64,000 nucleotides of DNA from CAVRGQ01 sp963720785 (lineage in GTDB: Bacteria; Actinomycetota; Acidimicrobiia; IMCC26256; DASPTH01), in the NCBI GenBank assembly GCA_963720785.1, contig CAVRGQ010000003.1, forward strand, positions 62,001 through 126,000, read 5' to 3'. Of this stretch, positions 37,318 to 46,624 are shown one piece after another; positions within the stretch are counted from its first letter, which is position 1; every line of letters begins with the position of its first letter. The notes under the pieces were generated by a model. That model was given only the letters and a program-made list of their open reading frames with translations, made no database searches and was not told where the DNA came from. Both the position numbers and the translations under genes were made by a program.

Positions 37318-38810
37318 TTACTCCTGGAGTCTGGCAACCAGTTCGGCGGGGGTACCGACCTGGGCGAACAACGGCTCGACGTGCGCCTTCGTTCCCCGCA
37401 ACGGCTCCATCATCGGGATCCGCCGCAGGGGGTCGGAGCCTACGTCGAGGATCATGCTGTCCCAGTTGGCGGCGACGACCGCGTCGGGCCAGCGGGTGAG
37501 GCACTCACCCCGGAAGTATGCCCGGGTGGAGGCGGGCGCCACCGTGATCCCCCGCATGACCTCCTCCTCCGTCACCAGGCGCTCGACCTTGCCGGCGCGC
37601 ACGAGCCGCTCGTAGAGCGACCGGTCGGGGCGGACGTCGTGGTACTGGAGGTCGAGGAGCGACAGCTTGGGGTCGGACCACTCGAGGCCGTCGCGCTCGA
37701 CGTAGGCGTCGGAGCAGCGCCGAGCTTGGTGACCCAGTCGAGCTGGCCGTCGAGCAGCATCGGGTCGCGCTCGAGGTCGGTGAGCACCTGCTTCCCAGCG
37801 GGCGAGCACCCTGGCCCCGACGGCGTCGCCGCCGCACCCGTCGAGGCCCACCTCGTCGGCGTACTTCTGCGCGAGGCGCAGGAACTCCCACTGCAGGTCG
37901 ACCGCGGTGATGGTGCCGCCCTCGTGGAGCTCGACGGTGGCCGCGAGCGTGGGGTCGTGCGACACCGTGCGCATCGCCGCGACCGGGCCGACGATCGAGA
38001 GGTCCTTGTCGATGAAGTCGTCCTCGACCATCGACAGCACGATGGCGGTGGTGCCGACCTTGAGGAAGGTGGCGACCTCGCAGAGGTTGGCGTCGCCGGC
38101 GATCACGTGGAGGCGGCGGTAGAGCTGACGGATCGGCGTGCGGCTCGTCACGCGTGTTGACGATCGGGCGCTTGAGCGTGGTCTCGAGCCCGACCTCCTC
38201 CTCGAAGAAATCGGCGCGCTGAGCTGATCTGGTAGTCGACGCGCTCGGCGCCGTTCTCCGAGCCGACCTTGCCGGCGCCGGTGAACACCTGGCGGCTGAC
38301 GAACCACGGGAGCAGGTGGCGCACCAGCGTGGCGAAGGGCACGGCGCGGTCGACGAGGTAGTTCTCGTGCGTGCCGTACGAGTTGCCCTTGCCGTCGGAG
38401 TTGTTCTTGTAGACGACGATCTCCTGCCCGGGCTCGAGCAGCCGCTTGGCCGCGAGCATCGAGCGGGCGAGGATGCGCTCCCCCGCCTTGTCGGCGACGA
38501 CGAGCTCCAGCGCGTCGGCGCACTCGGGCGTGGAGTACTCGGGGTGCGCGTGGTCGACGTAGTAGCGCGCCCCGTTGGTGAGGACCGTGTTGACCAGGTG
38601 GGTCTCGATCTCCGGCGGCGAGCGACCCCTCCCGGGCGAAGCCGCGTGCATCGCGACCGGGCGACTCGTCCTCGAAGTCCCAGCCGACCTTGCGCTGCTC
38701 GACGTACCCGTTGATGAGCACGAGGAGGCCAGCACCGGGTTGGGGTCGGCCGCGCCGCGCAGCATGACGCCGTACTCCGTCTCGATCCCGCAGACCTTGG
38801 GGATGGCCAC
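37318..38810 (-). CDS. dop: Depupylase/deamidase Dop (about six frame breaks)
   Basis: Removes Pup from substrates (and deamidates Pup where it ends in Gln). GTG 38810 opens AIPKVCGIETEYGVML; later blocks in three frames: LINGYVEQRKVGWDFEDESP, THLVNTVLTNGARYYVDHAHPEYSTPE, YKNNSDGKGNSYGTHENYL, LETTLKRPIVNTRDEPHAD, RLHVIAGDANLCEVATFLKVG, LTDLERDPMLLDGQLDWVTKLG, and the C-terminus RIPMMEPLRGTKAHVEPLF. Breaks near 38725, 38615, 38221, 38125, 37795 and 37715. Either unusually poor local sequence or a decaying gene; conserved blocks favour the former. Confidence 0.88.
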
Positions 38811-39007
38811 GGAGGAAGCCTAGTTGGGGTTCCCGGCGCCGGTCGCGGCCCTTCTCCCGGCGCTCGGACGTGTCGTCGGCCACTCTCGCGGGCAAGCGCC
38901 TTGTATTGCCCGTCGATCATCGACTACTCTCCGTGGTCAACAGCTGGGCAGGCTGTCAGCACCGGGGGACCACCGGGGCTGTGGGAGCTGATGTAGGGGC
39001 AGGATTC

Positions 39008-39585
39008 ATGGTCGACGCGCAGGACACTCGCTCTTCCCGGCTGGGCTGAGCCGTCGCGACATGATCAAGGGCGCCGCCGTCGCAGGCGCTGCGGCCTGGA
39101 CGGCGCCCGTGATCATCGACTCGCTCACGAGTCCCGCCGCCGCCGCGTCCGTGTGCAACGAAGTACTACATGAAGCTCGTCGACGCGGCAGCGGACATCA
39201 CCTGCAGGCGGTCGGGGCCTGATTACACGTACCAGCCCGGCGACTGCTACGACGCAACCTTCGGGCGCAACAACATGAGTCCGAGCAACAGCGGCATACA
39301 CCTGGGTCTGCGGGAGTGGATGTCCCCCAACTCACACGTCGAAGTTCCGCTCGAACTTCGTCGACAATGGAACGAGTTACACGATTACCCTCGCCTCCGG
39401 CTGCTACTTCTCGTCGCAGACGAACATCAAGACGCTCGGTAACTACAGACTTCAGTGGAAGCGGTACGTGCTCGACGGCAGGCGTCACGGGCGCAGCCGA
39501 TGGCACGAACACCGTGACCATCAACAAGAACGTGTCCGGGAAGACGCTCGATTACATCTACCTGGAGTTTTGTTGTCCGACGTAG
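39008..39585 (+). CDS. Tat-exported small protein, paralogue 1 (about four frame breaks)
   Basis: About 190 aa when repaired. Tat leader: LSRRDMIKGAAVAGAAAW, then TAPVIIDSLTSPAAAAS. Mature part continues (through shifts near 39042, 39154, 39337 and 39477) KYYMKLVDAAADITCRRSG, DYTYQPGDCYDATFGRNN, NGTSYTITLASGCYFSSQ, and ends VSGKTLDYIYLEFCCPT at the TAG 39583-39585. Cysteines are paired. Lies between dop and ARC on the opposite strand. Export by TatAC is likely; function unknown. Confidence 0.6.
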
Positions 39586-39614
39586 GTTGACGCGCTCGAT
39601 GATCTGAAACGAAG

Positions 39615-39641
39615 TCGGCCGGCCCGTGCGGGGCCGGCCGA
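39615..39641. terminator. Hairpin between convergent genes
   Basis: TCGGCCGGCCC (39615-39625), loop GTGCG, GGGCCGGCCGA (39631-39641): a perfect 11-bp stem between the ends of the Tat-protein gene and ARC. No U tract; likely a bidirectional terminator. Confidence 0.7.
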
Positions 39642-39648
39642 TTCGCGT

Positions 39649-41402
39649 CTAGAGGTACTGGCCGGTCTGGACGCGTTCGATCTGGCGGCCACCGAGGGGC
39701 TCGTCGCCCTCCGAGAGGATCGTGCGCACGTACACGATGCGCTCGCCCTTCTTGCCGGAGATCTTCGCCCAGTCGTCGGGGTTGGTGGTGTTCGGCAGGT
39801 CCTCGTGCTCGCGGAACTCCTGCTTAATCGAGTCGAGCAGGTCCTGCGTGCAGATGCCCTTGTCGCCACCGTCGATGAGCCGCTTGATCGACAGCTTCTT
39901 CGAACGCCGCACGATGTTCTCGATCATGGCACCCGATGAGAAGTCCTTGAAAAAGAGGATCTCCTTGTCGCCGTTCTGGTAGGTGACCTCGAGGAAGCGG
40001 TTGGTCTCGTCGGTCGCGTACATGCGCGTGACGGCTTCGTCGACCATCGCGTCGACCGCGCGCTCGGGCCCGCCGTGTGACGCGGTCTCGGAGTCGGCGA
40101 GCGGCAGATCGGCGGTGAGGTACTGCTTGAAGATCTGCTTCGCGCTCGATTCGTCGGGACGCTCGATCTTGATCTTCACGTCGAGGCGGCCGGGGCGCAG
40201 GATCGCGGGGTCGATGAGGTCCTCGCGGTTCGACGCGCCGATCACGATGACGTTCTTGAGGCTCTCGACGCCGTCGATCTCGGCCAGCAGCTGCGGCACG
40301 ATCGTGCTCTCGATGTCGGAGGAGATGCCGGTGCCGCGGTGCGGAACAGGGAGTCCATCTCGTCGAAGAACACGATGACGGGGTAACCCTCCTCCGACTT
40401 CTCGCGTGCGCGCTGGAAGATGAGGCGGATCTGGCGCTCCGTCTCCCCCACGTACTTGTTGAGGAGCTCGGGGCCCTTGATGTTGAGGAAGTACGAGCGG
40501 TGCTTCGCACCGGTCTTCTCCGAGACGCGCTTGGCCAGCGAGTTGGCGACGGCCTTGGCGATGAGCGTCTTGCCGCAGCCGGGCGGGCCGTACAGCAGGA
40601 TGCCCTTCGGCGGCTGCAGCTGGTGCTCGTGGAAGAGATCGGCGTAGAGGTAGGGCAGCTCGACCGCGTCCTTGATCTGGTCGATCTGCTCGTCGAGTCC
40701 GCCGACGTCGTCGTAGGTGACGTCGGGGACCTCCTCGAGCACGAGCTCCTCGACCTCCGGGCGCGGGATGCGCTCGACCAACAGGCCGGAGCGACCGTCC
40801 ATGAGCAGGTGGTCGCCGGCGCGCAGCTTCTCGCCCTCGAGCAGCGTGGCGCCGAGCTCGCAGACCCGCTCCTCGTCGGCCCGGCCGACGATCAGTGCGC
40901 GCAGACCGTCCTCGAGGACCTCCTTGAGGACGACTACCTCACCCGCGGTGTCGGCGTCGCGCACCAGCACGACGTTGAACGACTCGTTGAGCGCGACCTC
41001 CTGGCCGCGCTGGAGCTCGTCGATGTCGACCTCGGGGTGCACCGAGACGCGCATCTTGCGGCCCGACGAGTAGACGTCGACGGTGCCGTCGTCGTTCGCG
41101 GAGAGGAAGGTGCCGTACGCCGACGGCGGCATGGTGAGCTTCTCGACCTCTTCGCGCAGCGCCGCGATGTGCTCGCGCGCCTCGCGCAACGTGGCGGAGA
41201 GACGTTCGTTCTGAGAGACCGCCTGGGCGAGCTGGCCCTTTGTCTCGAGGATCTTCTCCTCGAGTGTGCGGACGCGCTTGGGGGCGTCCTGCAGCCGGCG
41301 GCGGAGGACGACGACCTCTTCCTCGAGGCCCTTCAGCTGCCCCTGGAGCTCGCCGACCTGGCGCTCGTATTCGACGAGCCGATGCTCCTGCTCCGACGCC
41401 AC
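39649..41402 (-). CDS. arc: Proteasomal ATPase ARC/Mpa (one frame break)
   Basis: Unfolds pupylated substrates and feeds the proteasome. 584 aa after repair. N-terminal coiled coil (EYERQVGELQGQLKGLEEEV and onward) binds Pup; OB domain follows (STGRKMRVSVHPE-like SSGRKMRVSVHPEVD); AAA domain with Walker A LLYGPPGCGKT, Walker B VIVFFDEMDS. A missing C near 40340 breaks the frame; the rest resumes LLAEIDGVESLKNVIVIGASNR. Ends GQYL, the terminus that docks into the proteasome alpha ring. Confidence 0.94.
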
Positions 41403-41533
41403 GTGACCACCTCCTCAGGTCCCCCGTTTGTTCAGTGCGCGGCACCCTACACCGGCCTACCCGCAGCGAACGCGCACAAATGATGACGGTGTGGTTTCGG
41501 GCACGAAACGCGTGCAGGAGGTCCCGGACGCGA

Positions 41534-41559
41534 CGACGCCCCGCCGGAGCGGGGCGTCG
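41534..41559 (-). terminator. Hairpin downstream of the second Tat-protein gene
   Basis: CGACGCCCCGC (41534-41544), loop CGGA, GCGGGGCGTCG (41549-41559): perfect 11-bp stem 22 bases past the stop at 41581 on the minus strand and upstream of the ARC start. Without a U tract; probable terminator. Confidence 0.65.
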
Positions 41560-41580
41560 GAGCGGGTTCTGGCGATGCGG

Positions 41581-42132
41581 CTACAGGCAGTTGTTCGTGT
41601 TTCCACAGGACCCGGTCGTGCTCCCACACGCGAAGGCCCAGTGCTTCTTGTCGCCGTACGGCGTGCAGCCGAAGGCGTTCCAACTGCCGTTGTGCAGGAG
41701 CCACACGAGCACGGTCACGCCGGCAGAAACTCCGGCCGCGGTCAAGTTGATACCCGACGCGGACGCAGTGAAATAGCACGGCGATGCCTGGTAGGTCGGT
41801 GTGGCGTTGTTGTACTCGACGACTCCGCCGGAGATGTCGATCTCCCCGTTGCAGACCATGGCGTTGGTCACGGTGTCATCGCTCGGGACGGTTCCGGTGG
41901 CGGCGCAGGTCGTCTGGCCGGACGGGATCCAGCTGAAGTAAACGGTGCCCGTGCCGTTGATCTGATAGAGGGCGCCAGCGCCCGACGTGTTGATCGTCCC
42001 GGGGGGCTGACAGACCGACCCCGCCGCAGCCGGGCTGGTGATCGAGTCGATGATGATCGGAGCGGTCCAGGCGGCCGCACCGGCTACGGCGGCGCCCTTG
42101 ATCATGTCCCGACGAGAAAGGCCTTCGGCCAT
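41581..42132 (-). CDS. Tat-exported small protein, paralogue 2
   Basis: 183 aa from ATG 42132 with GGGCGGGAGG just upstream. Leader GLSRRDMIKGAAVAGAAAW then TAPIIIDSITSPAAAGS, nearly identical to paralogue 1. Mature region of about 145 residues is Gly/Thr/Ser-rich with at least eight Cys (SVCQPPG, TTCAATG, VCNGEID, SPCYFT, FGCTPYG, FACGST, SCGNTNNCL). Intact frame. Divergent from paralogue 3; likely disulfide-bonded secreted protein of unknown role. Confidence 0.75.
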   Translation of the reverse strand: MAEGLSRRDMIKGAAVAGAAAWTAPIIIDSITSPAAAGSVCQPPGTINTSGAGALYQINGTGTVYFSWIPSGQTTCAATGTVPSDDTVTNAMVCNGEIDISGGVVEYNNATPTYQASPCYFTASASGINLTAAGVSAGVTVLVWLLHNGSWNAFGCTPYGDKKHWAFACGSTTGSCGNTNNCL

Positions 42133-42409
42133 GAGGAATCGCCTCCCGCCCCTTTCGCCCCGGGGCACAATTGAGCAGCTTCAGCGTCACCTGAGGCCTG
42201 CCCAACCTTCGGCGATCTAGAGGTGATCATAAGCGAACGGCTACGGAGAGCGCCAGACCTTCGCCACTTTCCGTGACCTTGGTGACGCGGGGCACCCTGG
42301 GATTCCTCCCAAGATTTGCGCATCTCCCCTCATATTTCGCCGGCAGAGGCCGACGAATTGGTAAGGCCGCAGCGAGTGGGCGGATGCGTCTCGTGCACGG
42401 GAGGCCCAG
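42133..42409. other. Shared intergenic region of two divergent Tat-protein genes
   Basis: 277 bp with ribosome sites for both genes and no other open frame. A slightly less GC-rich middle (near 42225-42235) may hold promoters; no clear hexamers are visible. Confidence 0.5.
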
Positions 42410-42952
42410 ATGGCGGGCAAACAGATCGACCGCAGGACCATGATCAAGGGCGCAGCGGTGGCCGGAGCCGCGGCCTGGACCGCACCGATGATCCTCGATT
42501 CCCTCACGAGTCCGGCAGCAGCGGCGAGCGGCAGCCCGATCAGCTGCTCGTGGTTCTACCTGCTGTTCAAGAAGCCTGGAGACGCCGTCGTGTACTGGAC
42601 GGGATCGAACGGCAACGCGTGCAACACGCTGTCGACGAACAACGCCGGTACGTACTGCAAGACGTGCAACGGCACGACGTACTCGATCCTGAACGGCCAG
42701 GGAATCCTGAAGTACGGCTCGACGTGCGGCTCCGGAACCGCAGCGACCGCGGCGGGCTCGTCGTGCTCCTCCTACATCCAGATCAACGGGAACACGGTGA
42801 CGGCGATCGGCGGGGCGACGATCCTTGCCGCATTCAGCCACCCGAACTCGCGCCTCAGCTGTGCCGCATGTCCGACGACGATGGCGAACAACTCGGTCAC
42901 GGTCTGCGGCAGCAGCTCGCACGGTGGGAACTGCGATCGGCAGAACGACTGA
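42410..42952 (+). CDS. Tat-exported small protein, paralogue 3
   Basis: 180 aa from ATG preceded by GGGAGG. Leader DRRTMIKGAAVAGAAAWTAP then MILDSLTSPAAAAS; the nucleotide sequence differs from paralogue 1 at many synonymous sites, so the duplication is old and the leader conserved. Mature part with about nine Cys (SCSWFY, NACNTL, TYCKTCNG, STCGSG, SSCSSY, LSCAACPT, VCGSSSH, NCDRQND). No family recognised. Ferredoxin gene follows. Confidence 0.75.
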   Translation: MAGKQIDRRTMIKGAAVAGAAAWTAPMILDSLTSPAAAASGSPISCSWFYLLFKKPGDAVVYWTGSNGNACNTLSTNNAGTYCKTCNGTTYSILNGQGILKYGSTCGSGTAATAAGSSCSSYIQINGNTVTAIGGATILAAFSHPNSRLSCAACPTTMANNSVTVCGSSSHGGNCDRQND

Positions 42953-42981
42953 ACGACCTGACGGATTTTCACCGTCAATCC

Positions 42982-43010
42982 TTGTTAAATCCGGGTGGCG
43001 GGTCTACGCT
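42982..43010 (+). promoter_or_regulatory. Candidate promoter of the ferredoxin gene
   Basis: TTGTTA (42982-42987), 17-base spacer, TACGCT (43005-43010). The start of transcription would be near 43017, giving a leader of about 85 bases. Confidence 0.45.
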
Positions 43011-43101
43011 TGATCCGTACCGGCGCTCCCGTACTTGGTAGCGTCTCGGACGTCAGTCCGACAGTCCCTACGGCACTCCGAACGAAGGAAGCGACGCGAC
43101 G

Positions 43102-43338
43102 ATGAAGGTCTGGATCGATCAGGACCTCTGCACCGGTGACGGCCTCTGCGAGGAGATCGCCCCTGCAGTCTTCACCCTCCTCGACGACGGTCTCGCGTAC
43201 GTCAAGGAAGGCGACAAGGTCTTCAGCAACCCCGGTGGCGCCGATGGTCTCGCCAACGTGCCCGGTGGCATGGAAGAGGCGACGATCGAGTCCGCCGAGG
43301 AGTGCCCCGGCGAGTGCATCTTCATCGAGGTCGACTGA
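43102..43338 (+). CDS. Ferredoxin
   Basis: 78 aa from ATG. Cluster ligands C10 and C16 (DLCTGDGLCEE) and C68/C72 (EECPGECIFIE), with the spacing of actinobacterial [3Fe-4S] or [4Fe-4S] ferredoxins that serve cytochrome P450 and related redox enzymes. No P450 is in the window. In the same neighbourhood as ARC, as in some other actinobacteria (recollection). Ends at a strong bidirectional terminator. Confidence 0.9.
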   Translation: MKVWIDQDLCTGDGLCEEIAPAVFTLLDDGLAYVKEGDKVFSNPGGADGLANVPGGMEEATIESAEECPGECIFIEVD

Positions 43339-43364
43339 ACCACCGTTTCACTGCACGTCTCTGC

Positions 43365-43394
43365 ACGCGACCCGGGTTCCGACCCGGGTCGTGT
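43365..43394. terminator. Hairpin between ferredoxin and MarP genes
   Basis: CGACCCGGGT (43368-43377), loop TCCG, ACCCGGGTCG (43382-43391), extended by A-U, C-G and G-U pairs to 43365-43394. Lies between two converging genes; likely bidirectional terminator. Confidence 0.75.
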
Positions 43395-43429
43395 CGCGTC
43401 CGGACAAGTTCGGGCCCGTTCGCTCGGGT

Positions 43430-44604
43430 TCAGTCGGCGAGGCAGTCGCCGGTGCTGTGCGGCAACGTCGACGTGCCGGCGAGCACCGGGTCGAGCACCG
43501 CGTCGAGCTCGGTGCGGGTGAGCGCGTACGCGGTGGTCTCGCGACTGATGTCGTAGGCGAACATCACGCCGACGACGTGCCCCGCCTGGTCGACGATCGG
43601 CCCGCCGGAGTCGCCGGGCGCAGTGGTCGCCGCGAGCACGAACACGTTGCGCTCCGTCTCCACCGTGTGCGTGATGTCGGTGCCGCGCGCCACGATCTGC
43701 TCGGCGATGCGCACCGGCGCCTCGCGCAGCGGCCCACCACCGGGGTGCCCGAACAATGCGCCGGTGTCGTCGACGCCTGCGTTCGCACGCTCGAGCGCGG
43801 GCAGGCCGAGGCCGGGCACGCGCAGGATCGCGAGGTCACGCGCGGGGTCGAAGGCCACGACCTGCGCGTCGAGGCGCCGGAGATCGGTGGTCTCGACGCG
43901 CGTGTCGCGCTCCCCGCCACCACGTGCGCGTTGGTGACGACGAGATCGCTCCCGGCGACGAAGCCGGTGCCCTCCTGCACGCGGTCGCACGCGGTGCCGG
44001 TGACCTTCACCGTGGAGCGGGTGACGGTGGCGGCCGCGGGTGCGGGGATGCCATCGGCCGGCGGGGTGCCCGCGTCGGGTGACGTGAGCGTGTCGAACAC
44101 CTCGGGGAAGGTCTGGTCGCCGACGAGGCGGCCCAGCGTCTCCGACTCTTCCGGCGGCGCCGGCGCGAATTTGTCGATGGTGCGGGCGACCGCGGAGTCG
44201 CGCACGGCGCGCGCCGGCCAGCCCGGCGAGCTCGCGAGCGCGGGGATGAGCAGCCACATCATCAGGAGGACGCCGAACACGCCGAGCGCGGCGCCCGCGA
44301 TCCGGTCGGCGCGCTGCACGCCGGCACCACGCGGCATGCGGCCCCGCAATGCCGAGCCGATCGTGTAGCCGACCGCCTGCGCGAGCGTCACGACGAGCAG
44401 CACGAAGCCGAGCGACACGAGCAAGCGGGTGCGCGGGGGCGACGACTTGAGCAGGTCGGCGATGTCCGACACGAACAGCACCGCGACGACGAGCCCGAGC
44501 GCGAGGCCGATCCACGAGAACGCCCGGCGCACGAACCCCATACGGAACCCGAGCCACCCCGCGCCCGCGGCGAGGCCGACGACGAGCAGGTCGAGTGCGT
44601 TCAC
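43430..44604 (-). CDS. marP: MarP-like membrane serine protease (one frame break)
   Basis: About 391 aa after repair, from GTG. CvpA-like N-terminal four transmembrane helices (LLVVGLAAGAGWLGFRMGFVRRAFSW and following), then a trypsin-like periplasmic domain with the triad His in VTNAHVVAG, Asp in FDPARDLAIL, Ser in APGDSGGPI. One missing G near 43917 (GGGG run) breaks the frame right after the catalytic His. In M. tuberculosis MarP maintains pH homeostasis in acid stress. Confidence 0.9.
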
Positions 44605-44622
44605 CCGGTCATGATGCCCGGG

Positions 44623-45402
44623 TCAGGGCGAAGCGAGCAGTCGCGCGTGGGTGAGGAAGCCGGTGTGGGCGACCATGCGGTGGTCGGGCCGCACGGATTG
44701 CCCCTCGATGTGCCACGTGCGGTGGAGCACCTCGAGCGTCTGTGCCATCCCGAAGCCGGAGTCCTCGAGCTCCTCGCGGAGCCGGGCCACCTGGCCGATC
44801 GTCGGCAGGTAGGCGAGCAGGATCCCGCCCGGGTGCAGCGCCTGCTCGGCGTGCTTCACGACCCGCCAGGGCTCGGGGAGGTCGAGGAGGATGCGGTCGA
44901 GGTCGTCGACGGCGATGCCCTCGTAGACGTCGCGGATCTCGATGTCGAGGGGCATGTCGGGGCCGAGGAAGCCGTCGACGTTCTGGCGGGCGCGCTTGGC
45001 GAAGTCTTCGCGGATCTCGTAGCCGGTGACGTGACCGGTGGGGCCGATCGCGCGCAGCAACGCCATGGTGAGCGCGCCGGAGCCGACACCGGACTCCAGC
45101 ACCTTCGCACCGGGGAACACGTCGGCGAGCACGAGGATCGGGCCGAGGTCCTTCGGGTAGATCACCTGCGCGCCGCGCGGCATCTCGAGCACGTACTCGG
45201 CGAGCGTGGGCCGCACCGCGGTGAGGCGGGCGCCACGGGTGGTGCGGATCACCGAGCCGTCGGGCTGACCGATGATCTCCGCGTGGGGCACGAAGCCCGC
45301 GTGGGTGTGGAACTCGCCGCCCTCGGCGAGGGTGACGAGATGGCGGCGCTGCTTGCTGTCGACGAGGAGCACGCGCTCCCCCGCCCGGAACGGCTGGGCC
45401 AT
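44623..45402 (-). CDS. trmI: tRNA (adenine-58-N1)-methyltransferase TrmI
   Basis: 259 aa from ATG. S-adenosylmethionine-dependent: GAKVLESGVGSGALTMALLRA (SAM motif I), VTGYEIREDFAKRA, then DRILLDLPEPW. N-terminal FRAGERVLLVDSKQRRHLVTL is family-specific. Makes m1A58 in the T-loop; near Mpa in mycobacteria too. The TtuA/TtuB-like pair just upstream acts on the neighbouring base 54, suggesting a shared operon for T-loop modification. Confidence 0.95.
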   Translation of the reverse strand: MAQPFRAGERVLLVDSKQRRHLVTLAEGGEFHTHAGFVPHAEIIGQPDGSVIRTTRGARLTAVRPTLAEYVLEMPRGAQVIYPKDLGPILVLADVFPGAKVLESGVGSGALTMALLRAIGPTGHVTGYEIREDFAKRARQNVDGFLGPDMPLDIEIRDVYEGIAVDDLDRILLDLPEPWRVVKHAEQALHPGGILLAYLPTIGQVARLREELEDSGFGMAQTLEVLHRTWHIEGQSVRPDHRMVAHTGFLTHARLLASP

Positions 45403-45405
45403 TCG

Positions 45406-46383
45406 TTACCCCTCTGCTGGCCCGGTCGAGAGTTCGACGGGCGTGATGGAGATCGCGCCGACGCGCTCGCGCAGCCGGCAGAACGCGCAGACCTCGCCCG
45501 GTGTGGGCGCGCCGCACACGCTGCACTCGCGCAGGTCGTCGCGCTCCTCGGCGGCGGTGTCGGCGAAGCGTTCGTGCCCCCGCTCGACGAACCCGAAGAG
45601 GAACGCGGCCTTGCTGCCCGGCGACCGGTCCTCGAGCGCGTTGAGCACCTCCTTGTAGCCGAGGTGACGGTTGCCCTCGGCCATGGGGCACTCCTCGACC
45701 TGGTAGTCGATGCCGCGCAGCACGCAGTAGGCGGCCATCTCGCGTTCGCCGAGGCGCACGAGCGGTTTGACCTTGCGCACGAACCCCGGCGCCGCGGGCA
45801 GCACCGGATGCTGACGACCGAGGTAGCCGACGTCCCAGCGCAGGACGTTGCCGAGCAGGACGGCGGCTTCGTCGTCGAGGTTGTGGCCGGTGGCGACGAC
45901 GTCGTAGCCGTGCTCCATCGCCGCGCGGTTGAAGAGGTGGCGCTTCGAGAGGCCGCACGCGCCGCAGGGCGCCCGGTGGGTGGCGGCCGCGGCGGCGGGG
46001 ATGCCGAGCCCGTACTCGTCGGCGAGGTCGACGGTGTGCAGCTTGTGGCCGCCGTCCTCGATGCCGTGCTCGCGCACGTAGGCGTCGACGTACTGCGCGG
46101 AGACGTCGGAGTAGTCGCCGATGCCGAGGCCGAGGTAGAGCCCGTCGGCTTCGTACCCGAGGCGGATCAGGATGTCCCAGAGCGCCAGGGAGTCCTTGCC
46201 GCCGGAGACGGCGACGAGCACCCGCTCGCCGGGCGCCAGCATCTTGTACTGGTGGATGCCGCGCCGCACCTGCTCCTCGCAGTGGTGGAGGAAGTGGTCG
46301 CGACAGAACGCGGCGTTGTGACGGCGGACGTCGATCACCGCCGGGCCCTTGCACACGCGGCACTTCACATCAGTGACTCCCAC
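45406..46383 (-). CDS. ttuA: TtuA-like tRNA 2-thiolation ATPase (PP-loop)
   Basis: 325 aa from ATG 46383 (GTG 46368 also plausible, just after the carrier-protein stop). N-terminal zinc site (CRVC, with HNAAFCRDH), PP-loop VAVSGGKDSLALWD, CGACGLSKR (iron-sulfur Cys pair), later GHNLDDEAAVLLGNVLR, EECPMAEG (third Cys), and a C-terminal zinc finger (CSVCGAP, CAFCRLRE). All cluster ligands of the TtuA/NcsA class are present. Uses a MoaD/ThiS-like carrier; that gene is adjacent. Confidence 0.88.
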   Translation of the reverse strand: MGVTDVKCRVCKGPAVIDVRRHNAAFCRDHFLHHCEEQVRRGIHQYKMLAPGERVLVAVSGGKDSLALWDILIRLGYEADGLYLGLGIGDYSDVSAQYVDAYVREHGIEDGGHKLHTVDLADEYGLGIPAAAAATHRAPCGACGLSKRHLFNRAAMEHGYDVVATGHNLDDEAAVLLGNVLRWDVGYLGRQHPVLPAAPGFVRKVKPLVRLGEREMAAYCVLRGIDYQVEECPMAEGNRHLGYKEVLNALEDRSPGSKAAFLFGFVERGHERFADTAAEERDDLRECSVCGAPTPGEVCAFCRLRERVGAISITPVELSTGPAEG

Positions 46384-46570
46384 CGCTGATCACGGGGCGG
46401 ATCTCCACCTCGGCGTCGTCGGCGAGCTTGCGGTCGTGGGTGACCAACTCGTCGCCCACGATCACCAGCACCGACTCGGGGCTCACGTCGAGCTGCGCGA
46501 GGAGCGCGACGACCGAGATCGGTCCGGCGATCTCGACCTCGCGACGTGGGTTCCGGAGGGTGACCTTCAC
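46370..46570 (-). CDS. ThiS/MoaD-like sulfur carrier (TtuB-like)
   Basis: 66 aa from ATG. Beta-grasp fold: KVTLRNPRREVEI, LLAQLDVSPESVLVIVGDELV, and EVEIRPVISGG. The Gly-Gly that would be thiocarboxylated is followed by two extra residues (Ser-His) before the stop, so it may need trimming before activation. Overlaps the TtuA-like gene; sulfur transfer to tRNA is inferred. Confidence 0.85.
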   Translation of the reverse strand: MKVTLRNPRREVEIAGPISVVALLAQLDVSPESVLVIVGDELVTHDRKLADDAEVEIRPVISGGSH

Positions 46571-46624
46571 CGGTCCAGGGTACCGGTGGTCGGGTCGTGC
46601 CTTCCTGCTTGGCGTCCCCTGCCG

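Noticed and set aside
38811..38920. Upstream extension of dop (start at 38920)
   Set aside because: The standard Dop N-terminus starts at GTG 38810; the upstream residues are Arg/Pro-rich with no family match.
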